A stretch of 40,235 nucleotides of DNA, taken from the IMG/VR virus record IMGVR_UViG_3300020450_001188, positions 1 to 40,235 of that record; one strand, 5' to 3'. The translations under genes were made by a program, and so were the position numbers. The notes below the pieces were generated by a model. The model searched no databases. It saw nothing but the letters and a program-made list of their open reading frames with translations, and had not been told where the DNA came from. Shown one piece after another: positions 24,386-31,824 of this stretch (position 1 is the first letter of the stretch; each line of letters begins with the position of its first letter). The DNA comes from a virus.

Positions 24386-24864
24386 TCAAAGGACAAATCG
24401 CTGTAACTTGGACAGAAGATGATTACAAAAATCTTCCTTGGGTAACCAATAAAGTACACGAAGAAAAATTTAATGCAACCGTAGACACTAACAATTATAA
24501 TGTTGGAGTGTATATGTGTTTTGAAAATTTGCCACAAGTATTTCATGATGCAGTAAAAATATTAGATCTAAACAAAGTTGTTGTAGCAGTAAACAAACTT
24601 ACCCCTGGACAGATTTTACCTTATCATACAGACAAGTATCAAACGTATAAAGTAAGAAATAATATTACAGAAGATGATGAAATAATTAGAGTCATTGTAT
24701 TTTTACATGACCAAAAAGCAGGACACCAACTATGGATACAAGATAAGATATGCGTAGGCCCTGCTGGTAGTTACTTTGGTTGGGGTAAGGGTGTTGAACA
24801 TATGGCGGCTAATTTAGGAAATGAAGACAGATATATTTTACAAGTTACTGGTATTAAACAATGA
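24382..24864 (+). CDS. 2OG-Fe(II) oxygenase-like protein
   Basis: This 160-residue tandem paralogue of the preceding gene has LTPGQILPYHTDKYQ (H82, D84), GVEHMAAN (H140) and NEDRYILQV (R150) as the putative iron and 2OG ligands. It is more complete than its partner because the arginine is kept. Start and stop overlap the adjacent genes by ATGA, so the oxygenase pair and the alternative oxidase are translationally linked. Two such enzymes in tandem could catalyse successive hydroxylations of one compound. Confidence 0.86.
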   Translation: MIKGQIAVTWTEDDYKNLPWVTNKVHEEKFNATVDTNNYNVGVYMCFENLPQVFHDAVKILDLNKVVVAVNKLTPGQILPYHTDKYQTYKVRNNITEDDEIIRVIVFLHDQKAGHQLWIQDKICVGPAGSYFGWGKGVEHMAANLGNEDRYILQVTGIKQ

Positions 24865-25466
24865 AACATAAAAGACCTACAGACTTTGGAGATAAGTGTG
24901 CGTTATTCTTTACAATGCGTTTGCGTTGGATAGCAGACACTTTCTTTGCAAAAAGATATGGACACAGAGCAGTTGTTTTAGAAACTGTTGCTGGCGTACC
25001 TGGTATGGTTGCAGGTATGTGGAGTCATTTACGCAGTTTAAGAAAGATGAAACCAGATGATAGAGGTTGGATAAAAACACTATTAGCAGAAGCAGAAAAC
25101 GAACGTATGCATCTAATGATATTCATAGAGATTGCAAAGCCTAATTGGTTTGAACGTTGGATGATTATACTTGCACAATTTTTATTTTGGCATTTCTATA
25201 TGTTCTTATACATATTTTTTCCAAAGGTAGCACATAGAATGGTTGGTTATTTTGAAGAACAAGCAGTGATAAGTTATACATCTTATTTAAAAGCAATTGA
25301 ATTAGGTAAGATAGAAAATATAGATGCACCACAAATTGCAAAAAATTATTACAACCTACCAGAGAATGCAAAATTAAGAGACGTTGTAATTGCAGTGCGT
25401 GAAGATGAAAGAGGCCATGCACAGGAAAATCATAGAATGGCAGATGTTATTAAGGAAGACAAGTAA
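24861..25466 (+). CDS. Alternative oxidase (ubiquinol oxidase, di-iron)
   Basis: This 201-residue membrane-associated di-iron quinol oxidase keeps all six metal ligands. These are E41 in LETVAGVPGMVAG, E81 and H84 in NERMH, E132 or E133 in GYFEEQAVISYT, and E183 with H186 in REDERGH. Hydrophobic helices at about 102-121 form the interfacial membrane anchor. It would pass electrons from ubiquinol to O2, making water without pumping protons. Quinol oxidases of this family are known as auxiliary genes in cyanophages (PTOX), but this sequence reads like the AOX branch. It lies between a 2OG oxygenase and a glycosyltransferase-like gene, with four-base and one-base overlaps. It is the clearest metabolic gene of the window. 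Confidence 0.93.
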   Translation: MKHKRPTDFGDKCALFFTMRLRWIADTFFAKRYGHRAVVLETVAGVPGMVAGMWSHLRSLRKMKPDDRGWIKTLLAEAENERMHLMIFIEIAKPNWFERWMIILAQFLFWHFYMFLYIFFPKVAHRMVGYFEEQAVISYTSYLKAIELGKIENIDAPQIAKNYYNLPENAKLRDVVIAVREDERGHAQENHRMADVIKEDK

Positions 25467-26644
25467 TGGACTTTGCACAAGGATTATATTACAAAAATTT
25501 TCCTGCTACAAAACCTCCACATAGGTTTCCTGTTAGATTTAAAGAATTATTTGAAGAAAGTTTTTTAAGGTCAGAAACAAAACCGTTATTTTTATTTACA
25601 GGTACTAACAATATTACAGAGTTAGAAAAATTAGTTTTAAACAGCAAACAAATAAAACGTTTAGATCAACAAGGTTTGGACTTTTACATATATGAACCAT
25701 TATCAAGTTACAAAACAAAGCCACACAATAGAGATTTTTATAGTGAATTCATAGAACTAAAACCACAACTGTATGCAGATGAGTTGGATAGCATACAAAA
25801 ATTTAAAAACAAGTATGGTATTAGAAACATAAACGTATATACTTGTGATTATAAAGTAAAAGAGTATTTTCAAAAACAATATCCAGACTTAAACTTGTAT
25901 TGTTTAGATATTTTTTTAAGGGATTATTTTCCAGGATCTAAGATAAACGAAACTGTTAAGCCTACAAAAAAGTTTGTTTGTACAAATTGGCGTTACACTA
26001 AACACAGACATATTATAATGTGTAACTTACATAACAAACCAGGACATTATAGTTGGCAATTCAAAGCAGATAAAAAACTTTTACAAGACAATACATTTTT
26101 AACAAAAGATTTTTGGATGTCAACACATAATAAAACAACAATGAATGGATTAGCAGAACTTAATTTAAAAAGTCCTATGGCTATTGACCTTGCACCAACA
26201 AGCAGTAAGTACGTTGAACCTCATCTTGGTACTAAATGGCCAGACGATCAACACAAATTAGAAGCAAATCTTAAAGATGCTTACTATGATAGTTTTATTA
26301 GTATAGTAAATGAAACTAGATTTGCACAACCTACTGCTAATCTAAGTGAAAAAGTTTTTACTGCCATGTGGTTCCAAAGGCCTTTTTTGATAGTAGGACC
26401 ACCTTACAGTTTAGAATACCTAAAAAAATTAGGATTTAGTACTTGGGACAGATGGATTGATGAAAGTTATGATACTATTGAAGATCATACTAAACGTATG
26501 ATGAAAATCTTAGACATTATTGAAAAGATAAATGATACAGACCAAGGAGAACTTTGTATAATGTTAGATGAGATGAGTAAGTATTTAAAACGCAATCAAA
26601 AACTTATTACTAGATTCTATAATGATGTTACAGTTCTTGAGTAG
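25466..26644 (+). CDS. GT10-like glycosyltransferase-family protein
   Basis: This 392-residue protein shares two blocks with the gene at 21340-22245: KKFVCTNWRYTKHRHIIM near the middle and TANLSEKVFTAMWFQRPFLI near the C-terminus. These resemble acceptor and donor regions of GT10-type transferases. The N-terminal 160 residues are separate and contain LFLFTGTNNITELEKLVL. No signal peptide or membrane helix is seen. It ends the rightward unit; its stop overlaps the convergent radical SAM gene by 17 bases. It probably transfers a sugar onto a glycan; donor unknown. Confidence 0.75.
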   Translation: MDFAQGLYYKNFPATKPPHRFPVRFKELFEESFLRSETKPLFLFTGTNNITELEKLVLNSKQIKRLDQQGLDFYIYEPLSSYKTKPHNRDFYSEFIELKPQLYADELDSIQKFKNKYGIRNINVYTCDYKVKEYFQKQYPDLNLYCLDIFLRDYFPGSKINETVKPTKKFVCTNWRYTKHRHIIMCNLHNKPGHYSWQFKADKKLLQDNTFLTKDFWMSTHNKTTMNGLAELNLKSPMAIDLAPTSSKYVEPHLGTKWPDDQHKLEANLKDAYYDSFISIVNETRFAQPTANLSEKVFTAMWFQRPFLIVGPPYSLEYLKKLGFSTWDRWIDESYDTIEDHTKRMMKILDIIEKINDTDQGELCIMLDEMSKYLKRNQKLITRFYNDVTVLE

Positions 26645-28001
26645 CACAACTCATATAAAATTTTTCTAATTCAGGAAATACTTCTACTAATCTAATATCA
26701 CGCCTTTGATCATATTGCGTAAAGAAGTTATAAAAAGTTTTACGTCCTTTTTGTAATTTATCTGTATCATAGTTTGTATTTTCCATATAATCTACAACAC
26801 GTCTAAATTTTTCTACTTCTAAAGAGGTAAATTTAGTTCTATCAGTATCGTCTTGATAATCATGCATAAATTGTAAATGCTTTTTCATATAAGGCATAAA
26901 ATTTTCTTTTGGTAATATATTCATGTCAAATTGAATAGGATCACGCAAGTACGGAGTATCAAATCTTATGCGTTGCCATTTCGTTTGATCATTATGATTG
27001 TATTTGTGCCTCCATTCTAATATTTTTTCTAGTAATTTATTAAAACTTGTAACAGCAAATAAATTGAATGTAATCATAAATGTAACAGGCCAACCAGTAT
27101 TAGTCAAATAATAGTCTAAATTTCTTTCCCACAAGCCTGTGTCTAATCCTGTTCTTGTATAACTTGCTCTAGGACCCCAAGTATCTATACTTGTATAAAG
27201 TTTAAAACTGTTAATTGCTTTTATTTTCTTTAATTCTTTAAGTGTATCAACTAAACGTTTTACTAACTTTTCTTTTATTCCCATATTACTATTAAGTTCT
27301 ATGTTAAGATGTGGTTTAGGATTTTCTTTTAATTCATCAAATAAACGCCATGTGCTTTTATGCATTAATGGTTCGCCACCTGTGATACGTAAAATATTTA
27401 AAGTTTTACTTACTTCGGGCCACCATTTCCACCATGCTTCTAAATATGGATTATCATCTTCTTCATAAAGTTCAAACCAATCAATGTTATTGCTATGTGC
27501 AATGACGTCTTTGTAAGGACCATGTTTTTTTATTTCGTTATAATATCTTGTACTAAATTTTGGATGGCAGTAACCACATTTAAAATTACATTCATTGCTA
27601 AAATTTACTTCAATGTATTCTGGATTAATATCATAGTCCCAAGGGTTACTTGTTATTTCTTCTATACGTGCAGGAGTGTGTATGCTGGAACTTTTAATAT
27701 GCCTATCACTTACATAGTCTTTACCCATACATTCTATATTCCAACAGTATTGACAACCACTTGGCTTTCCACCTTCCAACATTAATTTACGTTCTTTTTT
27801 CTTTTCAATAGTATTGTGCAACGCACTAGGATTGTCTTTTAATTCTTCTAAAGGTATTTTATGTGGTGCTGGGTGATAACAACTATGTGTTTCGCCAGTT
27901 TGTAAATATATTGTTACATGATGCCATTTGGCCAGACAGAAGGTAGGAGATACCTTATCTATCTCCGGCATAACTTGTTTTATTCTATCTAGTTCGCTCA
28001 T
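26628..28001 (-). CDS. Radical SAM protein, twitch-type, 457 aa
   Basis: This is the largest radical SAM enzyme here. C138-NFK-C142-GY-C145 binds the catalytic cluster and LRITGGEPLMHK follows at about residue 205. N-terminal cysteines C22, C41, C83, C86 and C91 (FCLAKW, SCYHP, GCQYCWNIEC) form the extra-cluster region. The motif after the core (HPKFSTRYYNEIKKHGP) sets it apart from the other six. It is the terminal gene of the leftward unit that begins in the tail genes, and starts 17 bases inside the end of the upstream glycosyltransferase-like gene. Confidence 0.9.
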   Translation of the reverse strand: MSELDRIKQVMPEIDKVSPTFCLAKWHHVTIYLQTGETHSCYHPAPHKIPLEELKDNPSALHNTIEKKKERKLMLEGGKPSGCQYCWNIECMGKDYVSDRHIKSSSIHTPARIEEITSNPWDYDINPEYIEVNFSNECNFKCGYCHPKFSTRYYNEIKKHGPYKDVIAHSNNIDWFELYEEDDNPYLEAWWKWWPEVSKTLNILRITGGEPLMHKSTWRLFDELKENPKPHLNIELNSNMGIKEKLVKRLVDTLKELKKIKAINSFKLYTSIDTWGPRASYTRTGLDTGLWERNLDYYLTNTGWPVTFMITFNLFAVTSFNKLLEKILEWRHKYNHNDQTKWQRIRFDTPYLRDPIQFDMNILPKENFMPYMKKHLQFMHDYQDDTDRTKFTSLEVEKFRRVVDYMENTNYDTDKLQKGRKTFYNFFTQYDQRRDIRLVEVFPELEKFYMSCATQEL

Positions 28002-28890
28002 TTTTGCGTATTACTCTGTCACTGTTGATGTAAACTGTTTTAAAAAATTCACTTTGTTTTTCATCAAATGCGTTTTTACTAATAGGTAAGTTAAGTTGAT
28101 TTTGTAATTCTTCTCCTAACTCTTCTATTCTATCAGCGACATTAACATCTTTAATAGTTTCCCAATATTCATTGAGCCAAGTAAAATCTCTAGTAACCAC
28201 ATGATCCCATTCAGTACACATGGTTTTGTAACAACCTTCTCTTGCACCCATTACAGAATATAGTCCATTTTTTACGTCTGCACCCACGTTCATCCATATT
28301 AGTAGTCTATGATAATTTTGCCACCATATTTCTTTGAGGTTCTTCACTGGACTGCCTCTATTCAAAGACATTTTGACTCCTTCTCTAAAGCCTGCTCTCC
28401 AAGCCTGTGCAGGAGTACTAGTAATAATACTTTCACTATAATTTTCATTTAACTGATAATAATTGTCAAAGTAACAAAATTCTATCTGTGTGTCGTCACT
28501 GCCGTCTGTGTTTTCATGTGTTTTCATATTTTTAACAAAATCTTTTGTCCACATTTTTAGACTGCCGTTGCCGTACATTAATCCATTAGCATTCACTTTA
28601 CCGCACCAACTAAACTGATAGTCATCATCTACACCTAACTTTTCATAGTCAAGTACAACGTGCATGAATTTAGGGTCTACAATAGTATCGCCATCAACTG
28701 TAACAAAATGTTTTGTGTCTGATAAGTCTGCACAGGCTTTGTGTGCCGCATCTGATCCTTCTACACCATGCACACGTTTTGCCCATGGAATTTTCCTTTG
28801 CAGATCTGCCCAATTTTCTTCTGCATTGGGTTCGTCATAACTTAAGAATATTATATCAACGTCTTTAATTTTGCAAGACTTTATGTCCAT
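27985..28890 (-). CDS. Glycosyltransferase-A-like protein (paralogue of 19894-20568)
   Basis: This 301-residue protein has VDIIFLSYDEPNAEENWADL near the N-terminus and the likely DxD motif FVTVDGDTIV (D66, D68), matched in order by the gene at 19894-20568. It is longer than that paralogue, with a YGNGSLKMWTKDF segment (compare YGYGGVKLLPKTL) and a C-terminal extension. I start at MDIKSCKIKD (28890): AGG lies about 10 bases upstream, and the longer in-frame form would extend further into the preceding gene. Probable nucleotide-sugar-dependent transferase. Confidence 0.78.
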   Translation of the reverse strand: MDIKSCKIKDVDIIFLSYDEPNAEENWADLQRKIPWAKRVHGVEGSDAAHKACADLSDTKHFVTVDGDTIVDPKFMHVVLDYEKLGVDDDYQFSWCGKVNANGLMYGNGSLKMWTKDFVKNMKTHENTDGSDDTQIEFCYFDNYYQLNENYSESIITSTPAQAWRAGFREGVKMSLNRGSPVKNLKEIWWQNYHRLLIWMNVGADVKNGLYSVMGAREGCYKTMCTEWDHVVTRDFTWLNEYWETIKDVNVADRIEELGEELQNQLNLPISKNAFDEKQSEFFKTVYINSDRVIRKNERTR

Positions 28891-29437
28891 AACTGTTAAA
28901 CCTTTTGTATGTGTATATAGAATAATTATCCAATTTTTCGTCAATATCTGCAAAATTAATTTCATAATTATTGCTATCTAAATCAAACTGCAACGTCCTA
29001 TATAATACGTGTGGATCATTCTTTTTAGTAATGCTGAAATGCTTTACAAATCTAAGTTGAACTTTCTTTTCAATTAATTGCTTACTAAATGTTTCTCCAA
29101 ACTTTAATCTCCAAATATTCTGTGTGTAGTCTTTTTCTAACACTATGTCAGTCTCTCCATCAGTAGGATTTACCTTGTGCAACAGATTATCAACTAAAAA
29201 CTCACTGTCGTCATTTTTATTATTAAGAACTACTTCATATACAGTAGTTGTAGGATTAAATTCTATTCTATATCTTGTTATGCTACTATCACGTAATTCT
29301 TTAAATTTGTCATGTGTTATTTCTAAACAATTACTTTCTTGTTTTTGTCCAGTGAGGCTTAGAATCTTTCCTGTCTTAGGATCGAATATTAAGTAACTAG
29401 GTGCTACTGCTACAGGTTGGAAATCAAACAATTCCAT
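28865..29437 (-). CDS. Unknown protein, 190 aa, between transferase genes
   Basis: The family was not recognised. Start set at MELFDFQPVAVAP, with AAGGAG about 5 bases upstream; the frame continues further upstream but no better site is seen. It opens with PSYLIFDPKTGKILSLTGQK, then alternating beta strands and a long charged region (VLNNKNDDSEFLVD), suggesting a soluble beta-rich protein. It overlaps the upstream transferase gene by 14 bases and the downstream one by 26. It could be a virion decoration component or a transferase accessory. Confidence 0.74.
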   Translation of the reverse strand: MELFDFQPVAVAPSYLIFDPKTGKILSLTGQKQESNCLEITHDKFKELRDSSITRYRIEFNPTTTVYEVVLNNKNDDSEFLVDNLLHKVNPTDGETDIVLEKDYTQNIWRLKFGETFSKQLIEKKVQLRFVKHFSITKKNDPHVLYRTLQFDLDSNNYEINFADIDEKLDNYSIYTYKRFNSYGHKVLQN

Positions 29438-30263
29438 GATACTCCTTGTACTGATCAAAAATATGTGATTCAGCAATACTATTTTTTGTGTAATGAAATA
29501 CACCTTGTTGTAGTGTGTTGCCTATACGTAAATTTAAATTTTCATCTATGTATGCACCAACACGTTGCGTCCAATCTTCTGTTGGCTGTTTCCAACTTTG
29601 TATGTATGGTTTCATATGCACAAAATTAGGAAAGTCTATTTTTTTATTTGTGACTTGTTCCTCGATGCCTAGCATTTTTACAACAATAGCCATACTAGTA
29701 TCAACACTCAAAAATGCTTGTTGTCTTTTAGGACTATAAAGTTTGTAAAACACTTCGTGATTTTTCATTACTAGTTCTAGCCATGTGTAAAACTGTTTTG
29801 CAAATTTACTTTTTTTGAAATAATGTATTGCACAATATATATTTGGCAATTCGTTTGCAACATAACTTGGCCTATAATAACTGTCAACTATATCTTCTTG
29901 CCTATAAGTTTTAGGCTTTGTTGTTAAAAACACTTCATAGTTTTGCATTAGATTCCACCAGTTTGATAAATCTTGTAATACTAACATATCAGTATCCATA
30001 ACAAAAGTTTCTTCGTATGGCGTTGCATGATATATCTTCCATCTATTTTGTACTTTCCATTTGTCATGTTTTGCAGTGTCTTGAAAAGGAATCGGAACTA
30101 TATCATTAAACAAATGTTCATAGTTAGCAGGAACTTTGTCATTTGTTATTAAACAAATCTTGCTATTTTTATTTGTTGCTCTTATACTCATAGCAAGTAG
30201 ACAGGCTTGTTTTACATAATTGTCCTTTTCATTATTCTGTGCAAGGAAAGTAAAATTAGGCAT
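29424..30263 (-). CDS. GT8-like glycosyltransferase
   Basis: This 279-residue protein starts MPNFTFLAQNNEKDNYVKQA. It shows a GT-A-type nucleotide-sugar-binding pattern: KICLITND at 35-42 and the DxD motif FVMDTDMLVLQDL with D90 and D92. The gene at 30444-31268 shares the opening (FANNNSQVDYIKQACYLA) and LILDTDYIICNDL, so they are paralogues. The start is set where the small secreted gene upstream ends (8-base overlap). Phages of this type often carry such transferases close to tail genes; target unknown. Confidence 0.82.
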   Translation of the reverse strand: MPNFTFLAQNNEKDNYVKQACLLAMSIRATNKNSKICLITNDKVPANYEHLFNDIVPIPFQDTAKHDKWKVQNRWKIYHATPYEETFVMDTDMLVLQDLSNWWNLMQNYEVFLTTKPKTYRQEDIVDSYYRPSYVANELPNIYCAIHYFKKSKFAKQFYTWLELVMKNHEVFYKLYSPKRQQAFLSVDTSMAIVVKMLGIEEQVTNKKIDFPNFVHMKPYIQSWKQPTEDWTQRVGAYIDENLNLRIGNTLQQGVFHYTKNSIAESHIFDQYKEYHGIV

Positions 30264-30444
30264 TAAGACTATCCTTTGGACGGCACACATATAAAACAGA
30301 TTTCCAATTACCATCTGCTGGTAATGATTTATGTACCTCTTGCATATCAATACATTGTTCTTTGTTATCAAACCTTTGTACTTCTTGTGTTAAACATTGT
30401 GAACTACTGCACACTGTCAAATATAAAACCCATAAAATTTCCAT
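30256..30444 (-). CDS. Small exported-looking cysteine protein, 62 aa
   Basis: This short gene sits between two glycosyltransferase genes. The N-terminus MEILWVLYLTVCSSSQCLTQ resembles a signal peptide or a lipoprotein-like start with cysteines at 12 and 17. Two more cysteines follow (EQCIDM, YVCRP), and the rest is polar. The start overlaps the upstream stop (TAATG) with GGAGAT upstream; the end overlaps the next gene by 8 bases. Probably periplasmic, with disulphides possible. The family was not assigned. Confidence 0.72.
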   Translation of the reverse strand: MEILWVLYLTVCSSSQCLTQEVQRFDNKEQCIDMQEVHKSLPADGNWKSVLYVCRPKDSLNA

Positions 30445-31268
30445 TACATATCTCCAATCATTCTATTCAAACTAAATTTATTCATTACATGAACATTTTG
30501 TTTGTGGGTGTAGACTGCGGTGTATTGTCCTAGTCTATCTTTTTTCTCAACTAAAAATTTTAATTTATCGTCTTCTATTTTAAATAAAACATCTTTGTCA
30601 GTTGAATATAACATTGTACCTGGCATTAGGCCTATGTTATTTGATTTCAGCATATCTACTGCTATACTAAAACTATAATCATTCCTATATATTCTAGTAT
30701 TCAATTGATATAAGTTTGCGTAATGATTCCATTCTTTTCTAATATGTTCTATAAGTTCAAAGAACATTTTTGTAAATTTTGTTTTTTTAAATACTACGCA
30801 AGTTGCCCAATAAAAATCTATGCTTGTATCACTTATTCTTTTAAATTCTGTAAAGTTTCTGTGTAAAGTTATATCTGTGCTATCTTTGTATAGTAAGATA
30901 TCCTTGGTTGTATCAAAAACATCTTTGAATAAGTCATTACAAATTATATAATCTGTATCTAAAATTAAAGTAGTTTCATATGGTGTAAGTTCATATGCTA
31001 AAGGACGTAGGTCATTATTAAATTCTAATTTTTTATGACTTAATGCACCGTCATTATAACGTTTGCTAAATTTATTATTGCTTCGCTTTTCTATTATTTT
31101 ATCAAAGACTTCATAAGGATAAAAATCAGTAACACGTTTTCTATCGCTGGTTACTAATGATACGGGAACTTTTAAATGTTTTTTTACTTTCTTTGCTAGA
31201 TAACAAGCCTGTTTTATATAATCAACTTGGCTGTTATTATTTGCAAATAGTAGAACACCTTTATTCAT
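30444..31268 (-). CDS. GT8-like glycosyltransferase
   Basis: This is a 274-residue transferase with GVLLFANNNSQVDYIKQA at the start, VPVSLVTSD at 34-42, and a DxD as LILDTDYIICNDLF (D104, D106). It is paralogous to the gene at 29424-30263. I set the start at the ATG at 31268, with GAGG just upstream, rather than at the in-frame TTG at 31277. The C-terminus (VYTHKQNVHVMNKFSLNRM) has a His that may help bind the metal-nucleotide. Target unknown. Confidence 0.81.
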   Translation of the reverse strand: MNKGVLLFANNNSQVDYIKQACYLAKKVKKHLKVPVSLVTSDRKRVTDFYPYEVFDKIIEKRSNNKFSKRYNDGALSHKKLEFNNDLRPLAYELTPYETTLILDTDYIICNDLFKDVFDTTKDILLYKDSTDITLHRNFTEFKRISDTSIDFYWATCVVFKKTKFTKMFFELIEHIRKEWNHYANLYQLNTRIYRNDYSFSIAVDMLKSNNIGLMPGTMLYSTDKDVLFKIEDDKLKFLVEKKDRLGQYTAVYTHKQNVHVMNKFSLNRMIGDM

Positions 31269-31443
31269 CTTCCTCAATACCTTGTAGTTGATTTAATCTT
31301 GACTCCATCCAACTGATTGCAGTATATATGTGTCCAGTGTCGTGTTCTTGTAATTGACTTTTTGCGTATTCTATTTCTTCTTTTAAAAAATTTACCTTAA
31401 TCAAATTGCCAGGAAAATCTTTATGCTTTTGGTTCTTGCTCAT
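31261..31443 (-). CDS. Small charged protein, 60 aa
   Basis: This 60-residue acidic protein starts MSKNQKHKDFPGNLIKVNFL and then forms a helix rich in E, Q and R (ISWMESRLNQLQGIEEDE). It overlaps both neighbours (23 and 8 bases). Family not recognised; small proteins of this kind next to tail genes are common in T4-like marine phages and may assist tail assembly. Confidence 0.7.
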   Translation of the reverse strand: MSKNQKHKDFPGNLIKVNFLKEEIEYAKSQLQEHDTGHIYTAISWMESRLNQLQGIEEDE

Positions 31444-31783
31444 CTACTATATCCGGTATTGATCTTTTGCTTGTAATTTTTTTATATTCTGCTAGATACT
31501 CATTCAATGCAGTAAAATATTTGTTTAGAATTTCTTCTCGGAAATCATCAACGTATTCTATTTCGATAGGAACGTCATTATCATCTATAAAAATAAAAGA
31601 TGTTTGTCCATTGTCTATTAATGTTTGACAATAATTAATAAGTTCTTTTGTAATTGTAAACTGACCGCCTTTTGTAAAGTAAATGGTTTGTTCTGCAAAA
31701 CGTTCTTTAGCCATTTTCTTTTGATTGTTTAGTGTAGTACTAAAATTAGCGAAGTCTAATGCTTTTTGTAATTTTTCATCCAT
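31421..31783 (-). CDS. Unknown protein, 120 aa
   Basis: This 120-residue soluble protein begins with a helix (MDEKLQKALDFANFSTTLNN), followed by a beta-rich section with TIYFTKGGQFTI and FIFIDDNDVPIEIEYVDDF, and ends in a helix and a basic, Pro-rich tail. The family was not recognised. It follows the structural gene at 31825-32736 and precedes a small charged gene. Its start lies at the foot of a short stem-loop that shows the Shine-Dalgarno in the loop (31783-31799). Confidence 0.74.
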   Translation of the reverse strand: MDEKLQKALDFANFSTTLNNQKKMAKERFAEQTIYFTKGGQFTITKELINYCQTLIDNGQTSFIFIDDNDVPIEIEYVDDFREEILNKYFTALNEYLAEYKKITSKRSIPDIVDEQEPKA

Positions 31784-31799
31784 AGTGATTTCCTCACTA
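31783..31799 (-). promoter_or_regulatory. Stem-loop over the start of the 120-residue gene
   Basis: On the minus strand the sequence is TAGTGA-GGAAA-TCACTA, a perfect 6-bp stem with a 5-base loop. The Shine-Dalgarno-like GAGGAAA lies across the loop and stem, and the final A is the first base of the ATG at 31783. It could tune translation of the gene, but no T-run follows, so it is not a terminator. Confidence 0.4.
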
Positions 31800-31800
31800 G

Positions 31801-31808
31801 TATTTAAG
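31801..31808 (-). promoter_or_regulatory. Weak late-promoter-like box CTTAAATA
   Basis: This box is two bases off TATAAATA and 18 bases ahead of the 120-residue gene, just upstream of its stem-loop. It is a weak candidate, listed because it lies in one of the few spacers and separates the tail genes from the glycosyltransferase genes. Confidence 0.22.
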
Positions 31809-31824
31809 TAGAATTTTGGGGGTT

